Notes: generated by a model not told the origin, from the letters alone. A stretch of DNA of 30,926 bases from an uncultured Flavonifractor sp. (GCA_910585415.1 CAJUDT010000019.1:1-30926); one strand, 5' to 3'. Positions 6,521 through 13,446 are shown, counted from the stretch's first letter. Translations and numbers: made by a program.

Positions 6521-7705
6521 TTATGAGGCCGGGGCCTGCTTCAGCTCCAGGAGCACCTGCCCCGCCGCGCGGGCGAAGAGCCGCGCCCCGGCCAGGGCCT
6601 CCTGAAGGGTGTTGCCGTGACAGCCCACCTCCACCAGCAGCGAGCCGTTGGTCATGTGCTGGTTGTACCGGGGCACCCGCAGGGCCATGGGCCGGGCCAG
6701 GGTGGGATAGAGCCGGTCCAGGCTCTGCTGAATGCGGACGGCCAGGGCCAGATTTTCCGTCCAGTTGGGGTGCTCTCCCCCCTCACTGGAGCCCAGTACC
6801 AGCATCACCTGCGCGGTTTTCACCCCGTCGATGGTGGTAACGGCCTTGTACACCGTGCCGTCCTCCCCCACCAGGGCGTCCCGGTGGATGTCCAGCACAA
6901 TGCGGATTGTGGGATACTGGGCCAGATAGGCCGCAATGCCCGCGCCGGAGCGGTCATAGGCCCCGTTATATTTGGGGTAGTCGTAAAGGCTCCGGTCGTG
7001 GACCACCGAGAGGCCCAGCTCGGTGAACACCCGCTCGATTTCGTCCCCCACCCGAACCACGTTGTACCCCTCGTCCAGGGTGCGGGTGTTGTTGTCGGAG
7101 GGCTCGTACTGGTCTGTACCGTCGGGCGTATACGCCTCGGTGCCGTGGGTGTGGACAATGAGCACTTGGGGTCCTTCCTCCGGCAGGGTGATGTTCACCG
7201 GCGCCGCCGCTGCCGCCGCCAGGTCCACCGGAAGCTGTGTGCGGTTATAGAGATAGAGCCCGTTGGCGTATACATACCCCTGGGGGCTGGTGGGCACCAG
7301 GGTGCGCTCCACGATGTTCCCCGGCGCGGCGGTGGCCGCAGGGGGCTCGGTCAGGTCGTCGTGGTCCTGGGCGGGCTGTCCGGCGGGCAGGTCCAGGGCT
7401 GGACCCGGCTTCTCTCCATCTCCCTCCGGGCGGGCCCCGCCGTGGTTGGCCTGGAGCAGCGGGGACTGGTCCACCACCAGCCGCCCCCAGCCGTCCAGGC
7501 CCTTCCAAAGTCCGCCGCCCCCGGTCTCTCCCAGCTCCGCCGCCAGGAGGGAGGACACAAAGGCCCCGTTCTCCCCCAGCTGCTGGAGGGCCCCGGCGGC
7601 TGTCCCCGCCCCGGCGCACACCACCAGCATCCACACCGCCAGGGTGGCCAGAAACACCGCCGTACTCCGCCGGAACAACCGTCCCCATTGAATCCGCTGT
7701 CTCAT
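6521..7705 (-). CDS. spoIIP: Stage II sporulation protein P
   Basis: This 394-aa membrane-anchored peptidoglycan hydrolase, with SpoIID and SpoIIM, drives septal thinning and engulfment. One transmembrane helix (about residues 14-36) anchors it. A low-complexity Pro/Gly-rich linker follows, then the amidase domain: VLIVHTHGTEAYTP (zinc His), YNVVRVGDEI, LDIHRDA (catalytic region) and the terminal NGSLLVEVGCHGNTLQEA segment, the SpoIIP signature with its Glu and His. The ATG at 7705 is preferred, because the ATG at 7717 has AAAGG directly abutting it with no spacing. A CATACATT element upstream fits a sigma-E -10 box, as for spoIIP in Bacillus. It is transcribed toward miaB. Confidence 0.93.
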   Translation of the reverse strand: MRQRIQWGRLFRRSTAVFLATLAVWMLVVCAGAGTAAGALQQLGENGAFVSSLLAAELGETGGGGLWKGLDGWGRLVVDQSPLLQANHGGARPEGDGEKPGPALDLPAGQPAQDHDDLTEPPAATAAPGNIVERTLVPTSPQGYVYANGLYLYNRTQLPVDLAAAAAAPVNITLPEEGPQVLIVHTHGTEAYTPDGTDQYEPSDNNTRTLDEGYNVVRVGDEIERVFTELGLSVVHDRSLYDYPKYNGAYDRSGAGIAAYLAQYPTIRIVLDIHRDALVGEDGTVYKAVTTIDGVKTAQVMLVLGSSEGGEHPNWTENLALAVRIQQSLDRLYPTLARPMALRVPRYNQHMTNGSLLVEVGCHGNTLQEALAGARLFARAAGQVLLELKQAPAS

Positions 7706-7785
7706 ACTGCATCCCATCCTTTATCTGCCGTAGCTTCCCCGGAGCGGCGCTCCAGGGCCCGTCCCCTTTGGGACTTGTCTGAGAC

Positions 7786-7815
7786 AATGTATGCTCCCCC
7801 CTCCGGCGGCATGAG
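7786..7815 (-). promoter_or_regulatory. Possible sigma-E promoter of spoIIP
   Basis: On the minus strand CATACATT (7786-7793) fits the mother-cell sigma-E -10 consensus. The segment 14 bp upstream, CTCATGCC (7808-7815), matches the -35 consensus only in its TCAT part. The location, about 80 bp before the spoIIP start, and the known sigma-E control of spoIIP in Bacillus support it; the weak -35 keeps confidence low. Confidence 0.35.
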
Positions 7816-7849
7816 GAAAATCTTTCGACACGTCCCGCCCTTTGCCGTC

Positions 7850-7877
7850 TTGACATTTCCTTTGGATTGAGTATAAT
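7850..7877 (+). promoter_or_regulatory. Sigma-A promoter of the degV-family gene
   Basis: Consensus TTGACA (7850-7855) and TATAAT (7872-7877) are separated by 16 bp. The predicted leader of about 85 nt contains a short CCCC / GGGG stem (7908-7923) followed by five T residues (7924-7928), resembling a weak attenuator. The start codon is at 7968. Confidence 0.85.
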
Positions 7878-7967
7878 GTCTACAGCAAACCGAATTGCGG
7901 AATAAAGCCCCGTATCTTTGGGGTTTTTGTAAAATTTCATAAGTTTTTCACGAAAGGGATGGTGTAT

Positions 7968-8840
7968 ATGAGCAAAATCGCGGTGGTCACCGACAGCAAC
8001 AGCGGCATCACCCAGGCCCAGGGCCGGGAAATGGGCATCCGGGTCCTGCCCATGCCGTTTTACATCAATGACGAGCTCTTTTTCGAGGACGTGACCCTCT
8101 CCCAGGGGGAGTTTTACCAGCGGCTGGCCGAGGGCGCTGACGTGAAAACCACCCAGCCCTCTCCCGGCGACGTCACCGCCCTGTGGGACCAGGTGCTGGA
8201 GGAAGCCGGCGAGCTGGTTTACCTGCCCATGAGCAGCGGCCTGAGCAGCTCCTGTGATACGGCCATCATGCTGGCCCAGGACTACGGCGGCCGGGTGCAG
8301 GTGGTCAACAACCAGCGGATTGCCGCCACCCTCCGCCACTCGGTGGAGGAAGCCATCGCCCTGGCGGCGGCGGGGAAGGGGGCCCGGGAAATCCGGGACA
8401 TCCTGGAGGCCGTCAAGTTCGACTCGGACATTTACATCACGGTAGACACCCTGAAATACCTGAAAAAAGGGGGCCGTCTCACCCCGGCGGCGGCGGCCAT
8501 CGGCACGGTGCTCAACCTCAAGCCGGTGCTGCGCATCAAGGGGGAGAAGCTGGACGCCTTCGCCAAGACCCGGGGCTGGAAAGCCGCCAAAAAGACCATG
8601 CTGGACACCATTCAGGAGGTTATACGCCGGGACTTCCCCGAGTGCCGGGGGCCGGAGGACCTGTACCTGGACGCGGTGTACTCCGGCGCACGGGAGGACG
8701 CCTTGGATTGGCTGGAGGAAGTTCAGGCCGCGTTCCCCGGCTGGCCGGTCCAGCTGGAGCCCCTCTCCCTGAGCGTCTCCTGTCACATCGGCCCCGGCGC
8801 GCGGGCCATCACCCTGGCCAAGGCCGTCCGGCCGGACTGA
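7968..8840 (+). CDS. DegV family fatty acid-binding protein (FakB-like)
   Basis: This 290-aa cytosolic protein of the DegV fold binds a fatty acid and, in Firmicutes, presents it to the kinase FakA for phosphorylation and entry into phospholipid synthesis. Family landmarks are the N-terminal VVTDSNSGI, the FYQRLAEG ... TTQPSPGD segment, the LPMSSGLSSSC loop that binds the carboxylate, and the LKYLKKGGRLTPAAAAIGTVLNLKPVL segment. The ATG at 7968 is chosen because AAAGGG lies 9 nt upstream; the in-frame ATG at 7959 overlaps that site. The gene is monocistronic, with its own consensus promoter and a strong terminator. No fakA homologue is in the window, so which FakB specificity it has cannot be told. 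Confidence 0.92.
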   Translation: MSKIAVVTDSNSGITQAQGREMGIRVLPMPFYINDELFFEDVTLSQGEFYQRLAEGADVKTTQPSPGDVTALWDQVLEEAGELVYLPMSSGLSSSCDTAIMLAQDYGGRVQVVNNQRIAATLRHSVEEAIALAAAGKGAREIRDILEAVKFDSDIYITVDTLKYLKKGGRLTPAAAAIGTVLNLKPVLRIKGEKLDAFAKTRGWKAAKKTMLDTIQEVIRRDFPECRGPEDLYLDAVYSGAREDALDWLEEVQAAFPGWPVQLEPLSLSVSCHIGPGARAITLAKAVRPD

Positions 8841-8864
8841 GCCGCCAGCAAGACAACAAACGGC

Positions 8865-8902
8865 AAAAAGCGGGAGGATACGCGCGTATCCTCCCGCCTT
8901 TT
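8865..8902. terminator. Bidirectional terminator after the degV-family gene
   Basis: A perfect palindrome at 8870-8897 (GCGGGAGGATACG pairs with CGTATCCTCCCGC) is flanked by five A residues on the left and CTTTTC on the right. It lies between converging genes and overlaps the last bases of the minus-strand gene ending at 8904. Confidence 0.85.
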
Positions 8903-8903
8903 C

Positions 8904-9752
8904 TCATCCGTTTAGAATATCCAAGGCCAGATAGCCCTGTATCCGTTCCTCCACCCTGGCCCAGGTGGGGCCGGTCTGGAGGAAGGCCAGATCGTCCCAG
9001 ATGCGGGCCGTCTCCGCCTGAATCTGGGGCAGGGCGGACAGGTCCTCCCCCACGGTGCGCAGGTAGTAGCCGGACAGCAGGGCGCAGGGAATCAGGTCGG
9101 GCTCCGGGTCGCCGGAGTCCCCCGGACTGGTCAGGGAGCGGACGCGGCTATCCAGGAAGCTGTCGATTTCCAGCAGCACCATCTGGCTGTCCAAATCGAA
9201 CACCTGGAAGGGCGCGCCGCCGGGGACGGGGAGCTCTCCCTCTCCATTCCAGAACCCGGCAAAGCTCTCCAGCTCATAGAGCTCGCCGCACAGGTTCAGC
9301 AGATCTTGGAGATCCTGGCCGGAGACGGGCTCCTGGAAGGAGCGCAGGACGGTCCTCACCGCCCCCTCCAGCTTCCCCAGCGCCCCGCAGCCGGGCAGCG
9401 CGGACAGCCGCTCCCCCAGCCGGGCCAGACGGGACAGGGTGAACAGGGCCCACACCCGGACCTGCGCCTCCCCCAGCTCCGCCGCCCGGTCCTGGATTTC
9501 CGCCAGGAGCTTGTTGGTATAAGTAGGGGCTTCCTCCAGCTGGCCAATGCGCTCCGAGCAGTCCTCCGTGAGGACCTCGCCGGCCGCCTCGTAAAGCTCG
9601 TCCCGTGCGCTGTAGATGGTATCCGCCCGGCTGAGCCAGAGCATGGCCCGGGCGGGCTCCCGCCCCTCCATGCAGGCCTTGCCCCGCTGGTAGTAGTCCT
9701 TTACCAGGGCCAGACCATCGGGCTCCTTGTGTTTTTGAAACAGCTTGAACAT
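8904..9752 (-). CDS. Hypothetical protein, 282 aa, helical
   Basis: I do not recognise this protein. It has no signal peptide or transmembrane segment and begins with a basic FKLFQKHK. Residues ~15-120 are strongly helical and read like degenerate repeat helices (YYQRGKACMEGREPARAMLWLSRAD, then AQVRVWALFTLSRLARLGERL). The C-terminal half is acidic, with an FQVFDLDSQMVLLEIDSFLDSRVRSL segment. The start at 9752 follows AAGGGAG at 8-9 nt, and a near-consensus promoter lies upstream, so it is a real gene. It stands alone between the degV-family gene (convergent) and bofA (same strand). A TPR-like scaffold is possible but not demonstrated. Confidence 0.75.
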   Translation of the reverse strand: MFKLFQKHKEPDGLALVKDYYQRGKACMEGREPARAMLWLSRADTIYSARDELYEAAGEVLTEDCSERIGQLEEAPTYTNKLLAEIQDRAAELGEAQVRVWALFTLSRLARLGERLSALPGCGALGKLEGAVRTVLRSFQEPVSGQDLQDLLNLCGELYELESFAGFWNGEGELPVPGGAPFQVFDLDSQMVLLEIDSFLDSRVRSLTSPGDSGDPEPDLIPCALLSGYYLRTVGEDLSALPQIQAETARIWDDLAFLQTGPTWARVEERIQGYLALDILNG

Positions 9753-9799
9753 GACGCGCTCTCCCTTCATCGTTCGTTGTTCAGGGTCCTTGCAGGCCC

Positions 9800-9828
9800 A
9801 TGATAGCACAACGAAACCGGGGTGTCAA
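9800..9828 (-). promoter_or_regulatory. Sigma-A promoter of the 282-aa hypothetical gene
   Basis: On the minus strand TTGACA (9823-9828) and TATCAT (9800-9805) are 17 bp apart, 48 bp before the start codon. Confidence 0.8.
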
Positions 9829-9845
9829 TCGGCCCCTGGACAAAG

Positions 9846-9881
9846 CGCGCCGCCCCACCGTTCCAGCGGCAGGGCGGCGCG
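9846..9881 (-). terminator. Terminator-like hairpin after bofA
   Basis: CGCGCCGCCC (9846-9855) pairs perfectly with GGGCGGCGCG (9872-9881). It starts 5 bp after the bofA stop codon. The T-run on the minus strand is short (CTTTG). It separates bofA from the promoter of the next gene. Confidence 0.6.
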
Positions 9882-9886
9882 TTTTG

Positions 9887-10156
9887 TCACAGTCCCAGGA
9901 CCCAATGGACCATCAGCAGCAGTCCGAACCCCGGCGCTCCCAGCAGGCCCAGCACCAGGGCGTTGACCAGATTGACCCCCAGGTGAACCCCCGCCAGTCC
10001 GCCCACGCCGCTCAGGGCGTAGAGCACCGCCAGCCCCACCCCGGTGCGCAGGGCCGCGCCCAGCAGCCATTCCACCGGACGCCGCAGCACCACCAGGGCC
10101 GCCGCCAGCACCAGTCCCCCGGTGAGCCAGGGGAGCGCGTCCAACCACCCGTCCAA
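9887..10156 (-). CDS. bofA: Pro-sigma-K processing inhibitor BofA
   Basis: This 89-aa, very hydrophobic membrane protein fits BofA in length and in its C-terminal half: GVHLGVNLVNALVLGLLGAPGFGLLLMVHWVL is the family signature. BofA sits in the mother-cell membrane around the forespore and, with SpoIVFA, holds back the SpoIVFB protease that activates sigma-K. Two hydrophobic segments (about 11-35 and 38-85) are visible. The start is a TTG at 10156 with GGAGG 9 nt upstream; an overlapping GTG-started frame from the same ribosome site gives a Gly/Ala-rich peptide without family features. It follows the DUF2508 gene by 58 bp, the same order as yaaL-bofA in Bacillus subtilis. Confidence 0.9.
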   Translation of the reverse strand: MDGWLDALPWLTGGLVLAAALVVLRRPVEWLLGAALRTGVGLAVLYALSGVGGLAGVHLGVNLVNALVLGLLGAPGFGLLLMVHWVLGL

Positions 10157-10196
10157 CCGCCGTCACCTCCGAAATGAACTCCAGCGCCTTGGAGGG

Positions 10197-10224
10197 GCGG
10201 GCTTGGGCGTCTGCCTAAGCCCGC
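10197..10224. other. Hairpin between the DUF2508 gene and bofA
   Basis: GCGGGCTTGGGC (10197-10208) pairs with GCCTAAGCCCGC (10213-10224), 12 bp with one G-U-type mismatch and a 4-nt loop. It overlaps the DUF2508 stop codon and has no T-run. It may set relative expression or transcript stability of the two genes rather than terminate. Confidence 0.5.
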
Positions 10225-10490
10225 TGGCTTATCGCGGCCTCCCGCGGGGCCGTGCCGCCCTCGTCCAGGGCCTTGACACGGCGGAGCAGGTAGCTGTATC
10301 GGGATTGCAGAGCGTTGATTTCAAACACGTAGGACTCAATCAGGTCCCCGTCCCGGGCGGCATTGAAGCCCGCGTAGGCCTGGGCGATGAGGGCGCGGGT
10401 CTGCTCCAGGCTTTCCAGCAAACCGTCTCGCTCCAGGTCCTCCGGCCGGGTCCGCCGGAAAGGGAACAACCGCCGTCGCGTCTCCGCCAT
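10215..10490 (-). CDS. DUF2508 family protein (YaaL-like)
   Basis: This 91-aa soluble, highly charged protein resembles the YaaL/DUF2508 family: an Arg-rich N-terminus, then a helical core LLESLEQTRALIAQAYAGFNAARDGDLIESYVFEINALQSRYSYLLRRVKAL. The biochemical function of the family is unknown. In Bacillus the gene lies between recR and bofA; here bofA follows directly but recR, yaaK and dnaX are absent upstream, so only the yaaL-bofA pair is kept. The ATG at 10490 has AAGGAGG 8 nt upstream. No clear promoter was found in the ~90 bp before it, although a GGTATA direct repeat is present there. Confidence 0.8.
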   Translation of the reverse strand: MAETRRRLFPFRRTRPEDLERDGLLESLEQTRALIAQAYAGFNAARDGDLIESYVFEINALQSRYSYLLRRVKALDEGGTAPREAAISQRA

Positions 10491-10578
10491 AGGGAGCGCC
10501 TCCTTCTTTGGTCAACTTGGTATTCAGTCTATGAACAGTTTGGACAAATATACCAGTTCTTATACCAAAGATTTCCGG

Positions 10579-10737
10579 GTATGCCCCCCGCCGGAGGGGA
10601 CATACTGAGCTTGGACAGACAAGGCGTCTCCTTTTAAGCCGGTGCCGGGTGCGCGCACCCTCTGGCGAAAGGCGAAAGGAGCCTCCCCTTCCCGCCGGAG
10701 CGCGGTCCCCACGGACCGCCTGGGGGCCGGCAGGGAA
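10579..10737. repeat. Cluster of inverted repeats in an intergenic region
   Basis: The 326-bp gap between the DUF2508 start and the BTAD gene terminator holds no gene that I can support, but several hairpins. GTATGCCCC pairs with GGGGaCATAC (10579-10605). GGGTGCGCGCACCC is a perfect 14-nt palindrome (10647-10660). A two-level stem at 10689-10737 has an outer TTCCCGCCGG / CCGGCaGGGAA and an inner GCGGTCC / GGACCGC at 10702-10719. The density and GC-rich design resemble a dispersed intergenic repeat; a genome self-comparison would decide. Confidence 0.5.
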
Positions 10738-10750
10738 TCTGTCCGCGCAA

Positions 10751-10778
10751 AGGGGCCGCAGCGAATGCTGCGGCCCCT
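10751..10778 (-). terminator. Terminator of the BTAD regulator gene
   Basis: AGGGGCCGCAGC (10751-10762) pairs perfectly with GCTGCGGCCCCT (10767-10778) around a 4-nt loop. On the minus strand a short TTTG follows. It lies 38 bp after the stop codon. Confidence 0.65.
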
Positions 10779-10816
10779 GTAGGCGTTATTCCTTTGCGTT
10801 CCGTTTCAACGCCCCC

Positions 10817-12010
10817 TCAGCTCAGGGGCTCCACCGACGCGTGGAGCTGGGCGGGGGAGTGGGGGTAGGCCTGCTCAAAGGCCCGGCGGATGCGGGTACA
10901 TACTTTTCGGCTGTTCCCATAGTCCGCCTGGGGCAGGAGCACCAGAAACTGGGAGGACGTACACTGGGCGGCGGAGTCCCCCCGGCGCAGATTGACCCGC
11001 AGGACCTCCATCAGATTGGCGGCGGCCCTATCCAGGCTCCGCTTGGACAGGGGCTTTCCCCCGGTGCTGGTGAGGGAAATCACCGCCAGATGGACCGTCC
11101 CGCCGTTGCGGCGGAGCAGGCGCGCCATAGAGTGGTAAATGGCCCGAAAGAGGTCGTAGCTGCACAGCAGAGCTCCCCCCGGCCCCTCCGGCTCCCGCAG
11201 GCGCTCGTGGATGGCCTCCAGGGGCAGGGACTGGGGGTCCAGCCGCCGGAGGGCCTCCTGATACAGGGCCCGCAGGTCCTCCGCCGGAAGGTCGTCCGGC
11301 GGGTGCTCCTGTCCGTCCCGCAAGGTCTCATAGACCGCTGCGGCCCCCTGGGGGTCCTCCAGCCAGAGCAGGGCCTCCATCACCTGCCGGCACAGGACCT
11401 CGTCCCAGGGCTCCAGCTTCAGGGCGGTCTGGCCCAGGCGGACCAGCTCCGCCCAGCGCCCGGCCTCCGCCAGCAGGGGGAGGGTCAGGCGCAGAATATG
11501 CAGATACCGCCGGTGGAGCCCCTCCGCCCGCCCAGCGGCCCAGGGCACGTCGGAGAGCTTGGGCAGGTAGCGCCCCCGGTAGCCGGACAGGGCCGACGCC
11601 CAGCTGTTCAGCCGCTCCTCCGCCGCCCCGGCCAGCTCCCCCCGGCGGCAGAGCCGGAGAAATTCCTCCGTGTCCACCTCCAAGGGGATCTGGGTGTTCC
11701 AGGCGTACCCCTCCTTCTGCCGGAGGATGAGCCGGTGGCCCAGGTCCGGTTCCAGCAGGTCCAGGCTGGCGCGGGCCCGGTGGAGGATGGCTTTGAGGGC
11801 GTTGGGGGGATTGGTGCTGCGGCACGGCTCCGCTTCCCAGAGTATTCTGGTCAATTCCTCCGCTGTGACCGGGCGGCCCCGGCTGTCAATCAGGCAGGCC
11901 AGCAGCAGCCAAACCTTTTTGGAGCGGTTCTCCCCATCCGTGATGCGGTTTCCCGCCCACTCCAGGGAGAGCTGACCCAATGTCCGTACGCGCAGACACC
12001 CGGACTCCAT
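10817..12010 (-). CDS. BTAD-domain transcriptional regulator with degenerate GGDEF-like C-terminus
   Basis: This 397-aa cytosolic regulator has three parts. Residues ~1-108 are a winged-helix DNA-binding domain of OmpR/SARP type (LGQLSLEW ... SKKVWLLLACLI ... VTAEELTRILW). Residues ~110-258 are a bacterial transcriptional activator (BTAD) helical domain (EVDTEEFLRLCRRGELA ... YRGRYLP). Residues ~280-397 resemble a GGDEF fold that has lost catalysis: TSSQF (351-355) occupies the GG(D/E)EF place and the metal-binding aspartates are missing. RRGD (342-345) stands exactly five residues before it, as an I-site would. The tail could therefore sense a nucleotide; this is inference. The ATG at 12010 has GGAGG 8 nt upstream. 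The gene diverges from the transglutaminase-like lipoprotein, with palindromic DNA between them. Confidence 0.85.
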   Translation of the reverse strand: MESGCLRVRTLGQLSLEWAGNRITDGENRSKKVWLLLACLIDSRGRPVTAEELTRILWEAEPCRSTNPPNALKAILHRARASLDLLEPDLGHRLILRQKEGYAWNTQIPLEVDTEEFLRLCRRGELAGAAEERLNSWASALSGYRGRYLPKLSDVPWAAGRAEGLHRRYLHILRLTLPLLAEAGRWAELVRLGQTALKLEPWDEVLCRQVMEALLWLEDPQGAAAVYETLRDGQEHPPDDLPAEDLRALYQEALRRLDPQSLPLEAIHERLREPEGPGGALLCSYDLFRAIYHSMARLLRRNGGTVHLAVISLTSTGGKPLSKRSLDRAAANLMEVLRVNLRRGDSAAQCTSSQFLVLLPQADYGNSRKVCTRIRRAFEQAYPHSPAQLHASVEPLS

Positions 12011-12049
12011 AGACGTTTCCTCCAGACCCAGAATAATTGTTCAGAGAAC

Positions 12050-12078
12050 ACGATATCACAAATCGCCCCATTTTGCAA
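12050..12078 (-). promoter_or_regulatory. Probable promoter of the BTAD regulator gene
   Basis: TTGCAA (12073-12078) and TATCGT (12050-12055) on the minus strand are 17 bp apart, 40 bp before the start codon. The -10 box matches consensus at four of six bases. Confidence 0.55.
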
Positions 12079-12125
12079 TCGCCTTTCGGTGACAGCACCC
12101 TGCACAAAGAGAGCGGTTACATCAT

Positions 12126-12146
12126 TTTTATTTTCTGAAAATAAAA
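12126..12146. promoter_or_regulatory. Perfect 21-nt palindrome between divergent genes
   Basis: TTTTATTTTC and GAAAATAAAA flank a single central base. The palindrome lies 13 bp upstream of the lipoprotein -35 box and about 48 bp upstream of the BTAD gene -35 box, a typical operator position for a divergently encoded regulator. Its AT composition stands out from the surroundings. Confidence 0.45.
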
Positions 12147-12159
12147 TTGGAAAAAATAC

Positions 12160-12188
12160 TTTACTTTCGGCGGGAGTTCTGATATAGT
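12160..12188 (+). promoter_or_regulatory. Promoter of the transglutaminase-like lipoprotein gene
   Basis: TTTACT (12160-12165) and TATAGT (12183-12188) are 17 bp apart. The leader of about 85 nt contains a CTGCCCC / GGGGCAG hairpin near 12219-12237 before the AAAGGAG ribosome site. Confidence 0.65.
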
Positions 12189-12281
12189 AGCACTGTAAAA
12201 AAACACCTTGCGCGCCTGCCCCCCACAGGGGCAGTGCCGCACCGGCGTACATACGCTATAAAGGAAAGGAGCTGTCCGATT

Positions 12282-13313
12282 ATGATGACAAATCGACTGA
12301 AACGTATTGGTTCCCTGGCAGTGAGCGCCGCGCTGGCCGTCTCTCTGTTTTCCGGCTGCGCCTCCACGGCCAGCGAGCCCACCGGCCCCGCCCCCACCGT
12401 ACCTGTGGAGATTATGGAAGAGGCCTATGTGGACGCCCTGTCCCTGGAGCTGGTGGAGCTGGAGGATGAGGCCGTGGCCCTGTCCGCCGCACCGGCGGCT
12501 GTGGGCAGCCTGCTGCTCCCGGTGGCCTCCGGCACCAAGACCGAGAAGAACGCCAAGGCCGTCATTGACTACTCCAACACCGCCGACGGCTATGTGATGG
12601 TTCAGTTCACCGCCGCCTCCAGTGTCAAGCTGAAGGTCATTGTGAAGGGCCCCGCCACCGACTATCAGTACAACCTGACGGCGGGCAAGTGGGCCACCTT
12701 CCCCCTGGCCGACGGCAACGGCACCTATAAGGTGACGGTCTACGAGCAGACCTCTGGCAACAAGTACGCTACCGTGCTCTCCAAGGAGTTCTCCGTGACT
12801 CTGAAGGACGAGTTCGCCCCCTTCGTGCGGCCCAACCAGTACGTGGACTACGCCAACGCCACCAATACCGTGGCCCAGGCCCAGAAGCTGGTCACCGACG
12901 CCGGCGCCTCGGAGCCCCTGGCCAAGGTCAAGGTGATTTATGAGTATGTGGTCAACAACCTGACCTACGACACCGCCAAGGCCCAGAGCGTTCAGAGCGG
13001 CTACCTGCCGGTACTGGACGACGTGCTCGCCGCCAAGAAGGGCATTTGCTTCGACTACGCCGCCCTGATGACCGGTATGCTCCGCAGCCAGGATGTGCCC
13101 TGCAAGCTGGTGGTGGGCTACGCGGGAGAGGCCTATCACGCCTGGGTCAGTGTCTGGACCAAGGAGACGGGCTGGGTGGACGGCGCCATCTATTTCGACG
13201 GCACCACCTGGCACCGGATGGACCCCACCTTTGCGTCCTCCGGCAAGAGCAGCAGCAGCATCATGCAGTATATCGGCGACGGGAGCAACTACACCACCAA
13301 GTATATTTACTAA
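12282..13313 (+). CDS. Transglutaminase-like domain lipoprotein
   Basis: This 343-aa protein is exported and lipid-anchored: a hydrophobic signal (residues 9-24) ends in the lipobox LFSGC with Cys26. Residues ~85-175 form a beta-rich Ig-like or FN3-like segment. Residues ~195-320 are a transglutaminase-like cysteine protease fold with triad Cys256 (KKGICFDYAAL), His286 (AYHAWV) and Asp314 (RMDPTF), all present. Such bacterial proteins act as proteases or amide-transfer enzymes at the cell surface; the substrate here is unknown. The tandem ATGs at 12282 and 12285 follow AAAGGAG. It diverges from the BTAD regulator and precedes the pilus-type operon on the same strand, separated by a terminator. 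A surface-assembly role is possible from context only. Confidence 0.9.
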   Translation: MMTNRLKRIGSLAVSAALAVSLFSGCASTASEPTGPAPTVPVEIMEEAYVDALSLELVELEDEAVALSAAPAAVGSLLLPVASGTKTEKNAKAVIDYSNTADGYVMVQFTAASSVKLKVIVKGPATDYQYNLTAGKWATFPLADGNGTYKVTVYEQTSGNKYATVLSKEFSVTLKDEFAPFVRPNQYVDYANATNTVAQAQKLVTDAGASEPLAKVKVIYEYVVNNLTYDTAKAQSVQSGYLPVLDDVLAAKKGICFDYAALMTGMLRSQDVPCKLVVGYAGEAYHAWVSVWTKETGWVDGAIYFDGTTWHRMDPTFASSGKSSSSIMQYIGDGSNYTTKYIY

Positions 13314-13352
13314 GCTGAAATTTTGCTCTTTACGAATCTTGGAAATTGCGTT

Positions 13353-13389
13353 AAAATGGGTCTGCGGAACTCCGCGGGCCCATTTTTTT
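13353..13389 (+). terminator. Intrinsic terminator after the transglutaminase-like gene
   Basis: A stem of AAATGGG and GCGG against CCGC and CCCATTT with small mismatches is followed by a run of seven T. It starts 40 bp after the stop codon. A second small hairpin (GTCCGA / TCGGAC) follows near 13399-13414. No clear promoter was found between here and the next gene. Confidence 0.75.
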
Positions 13390-13446
13390 GGGCCCCTGTC
13401 CGAGGGTCTCGGACGGAAATCAATACATTATAGGATGGAGTGTCGT

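Noticed and set aside
7245..8786. A 513-codon minus-strand frame across the degV-family gene and part of spoIIP
   Set aside because: It crosses promoters and a real gene start, and no protein family is visible.
10649..12187. A 512-codon plus-strand frame opposite the BTAD gene
   Set aside because: Antisense shadow with Gly/Gln-rich composition; it crosses the terminator and promoter of the BTAD gene.
12117..13214. A 365-codon minus-strand frame opposite the transglutaminase-like gene
   Set aside because: Gly/His-rich product; the plus strand has signal peptide, lipobox and catalytic triad.
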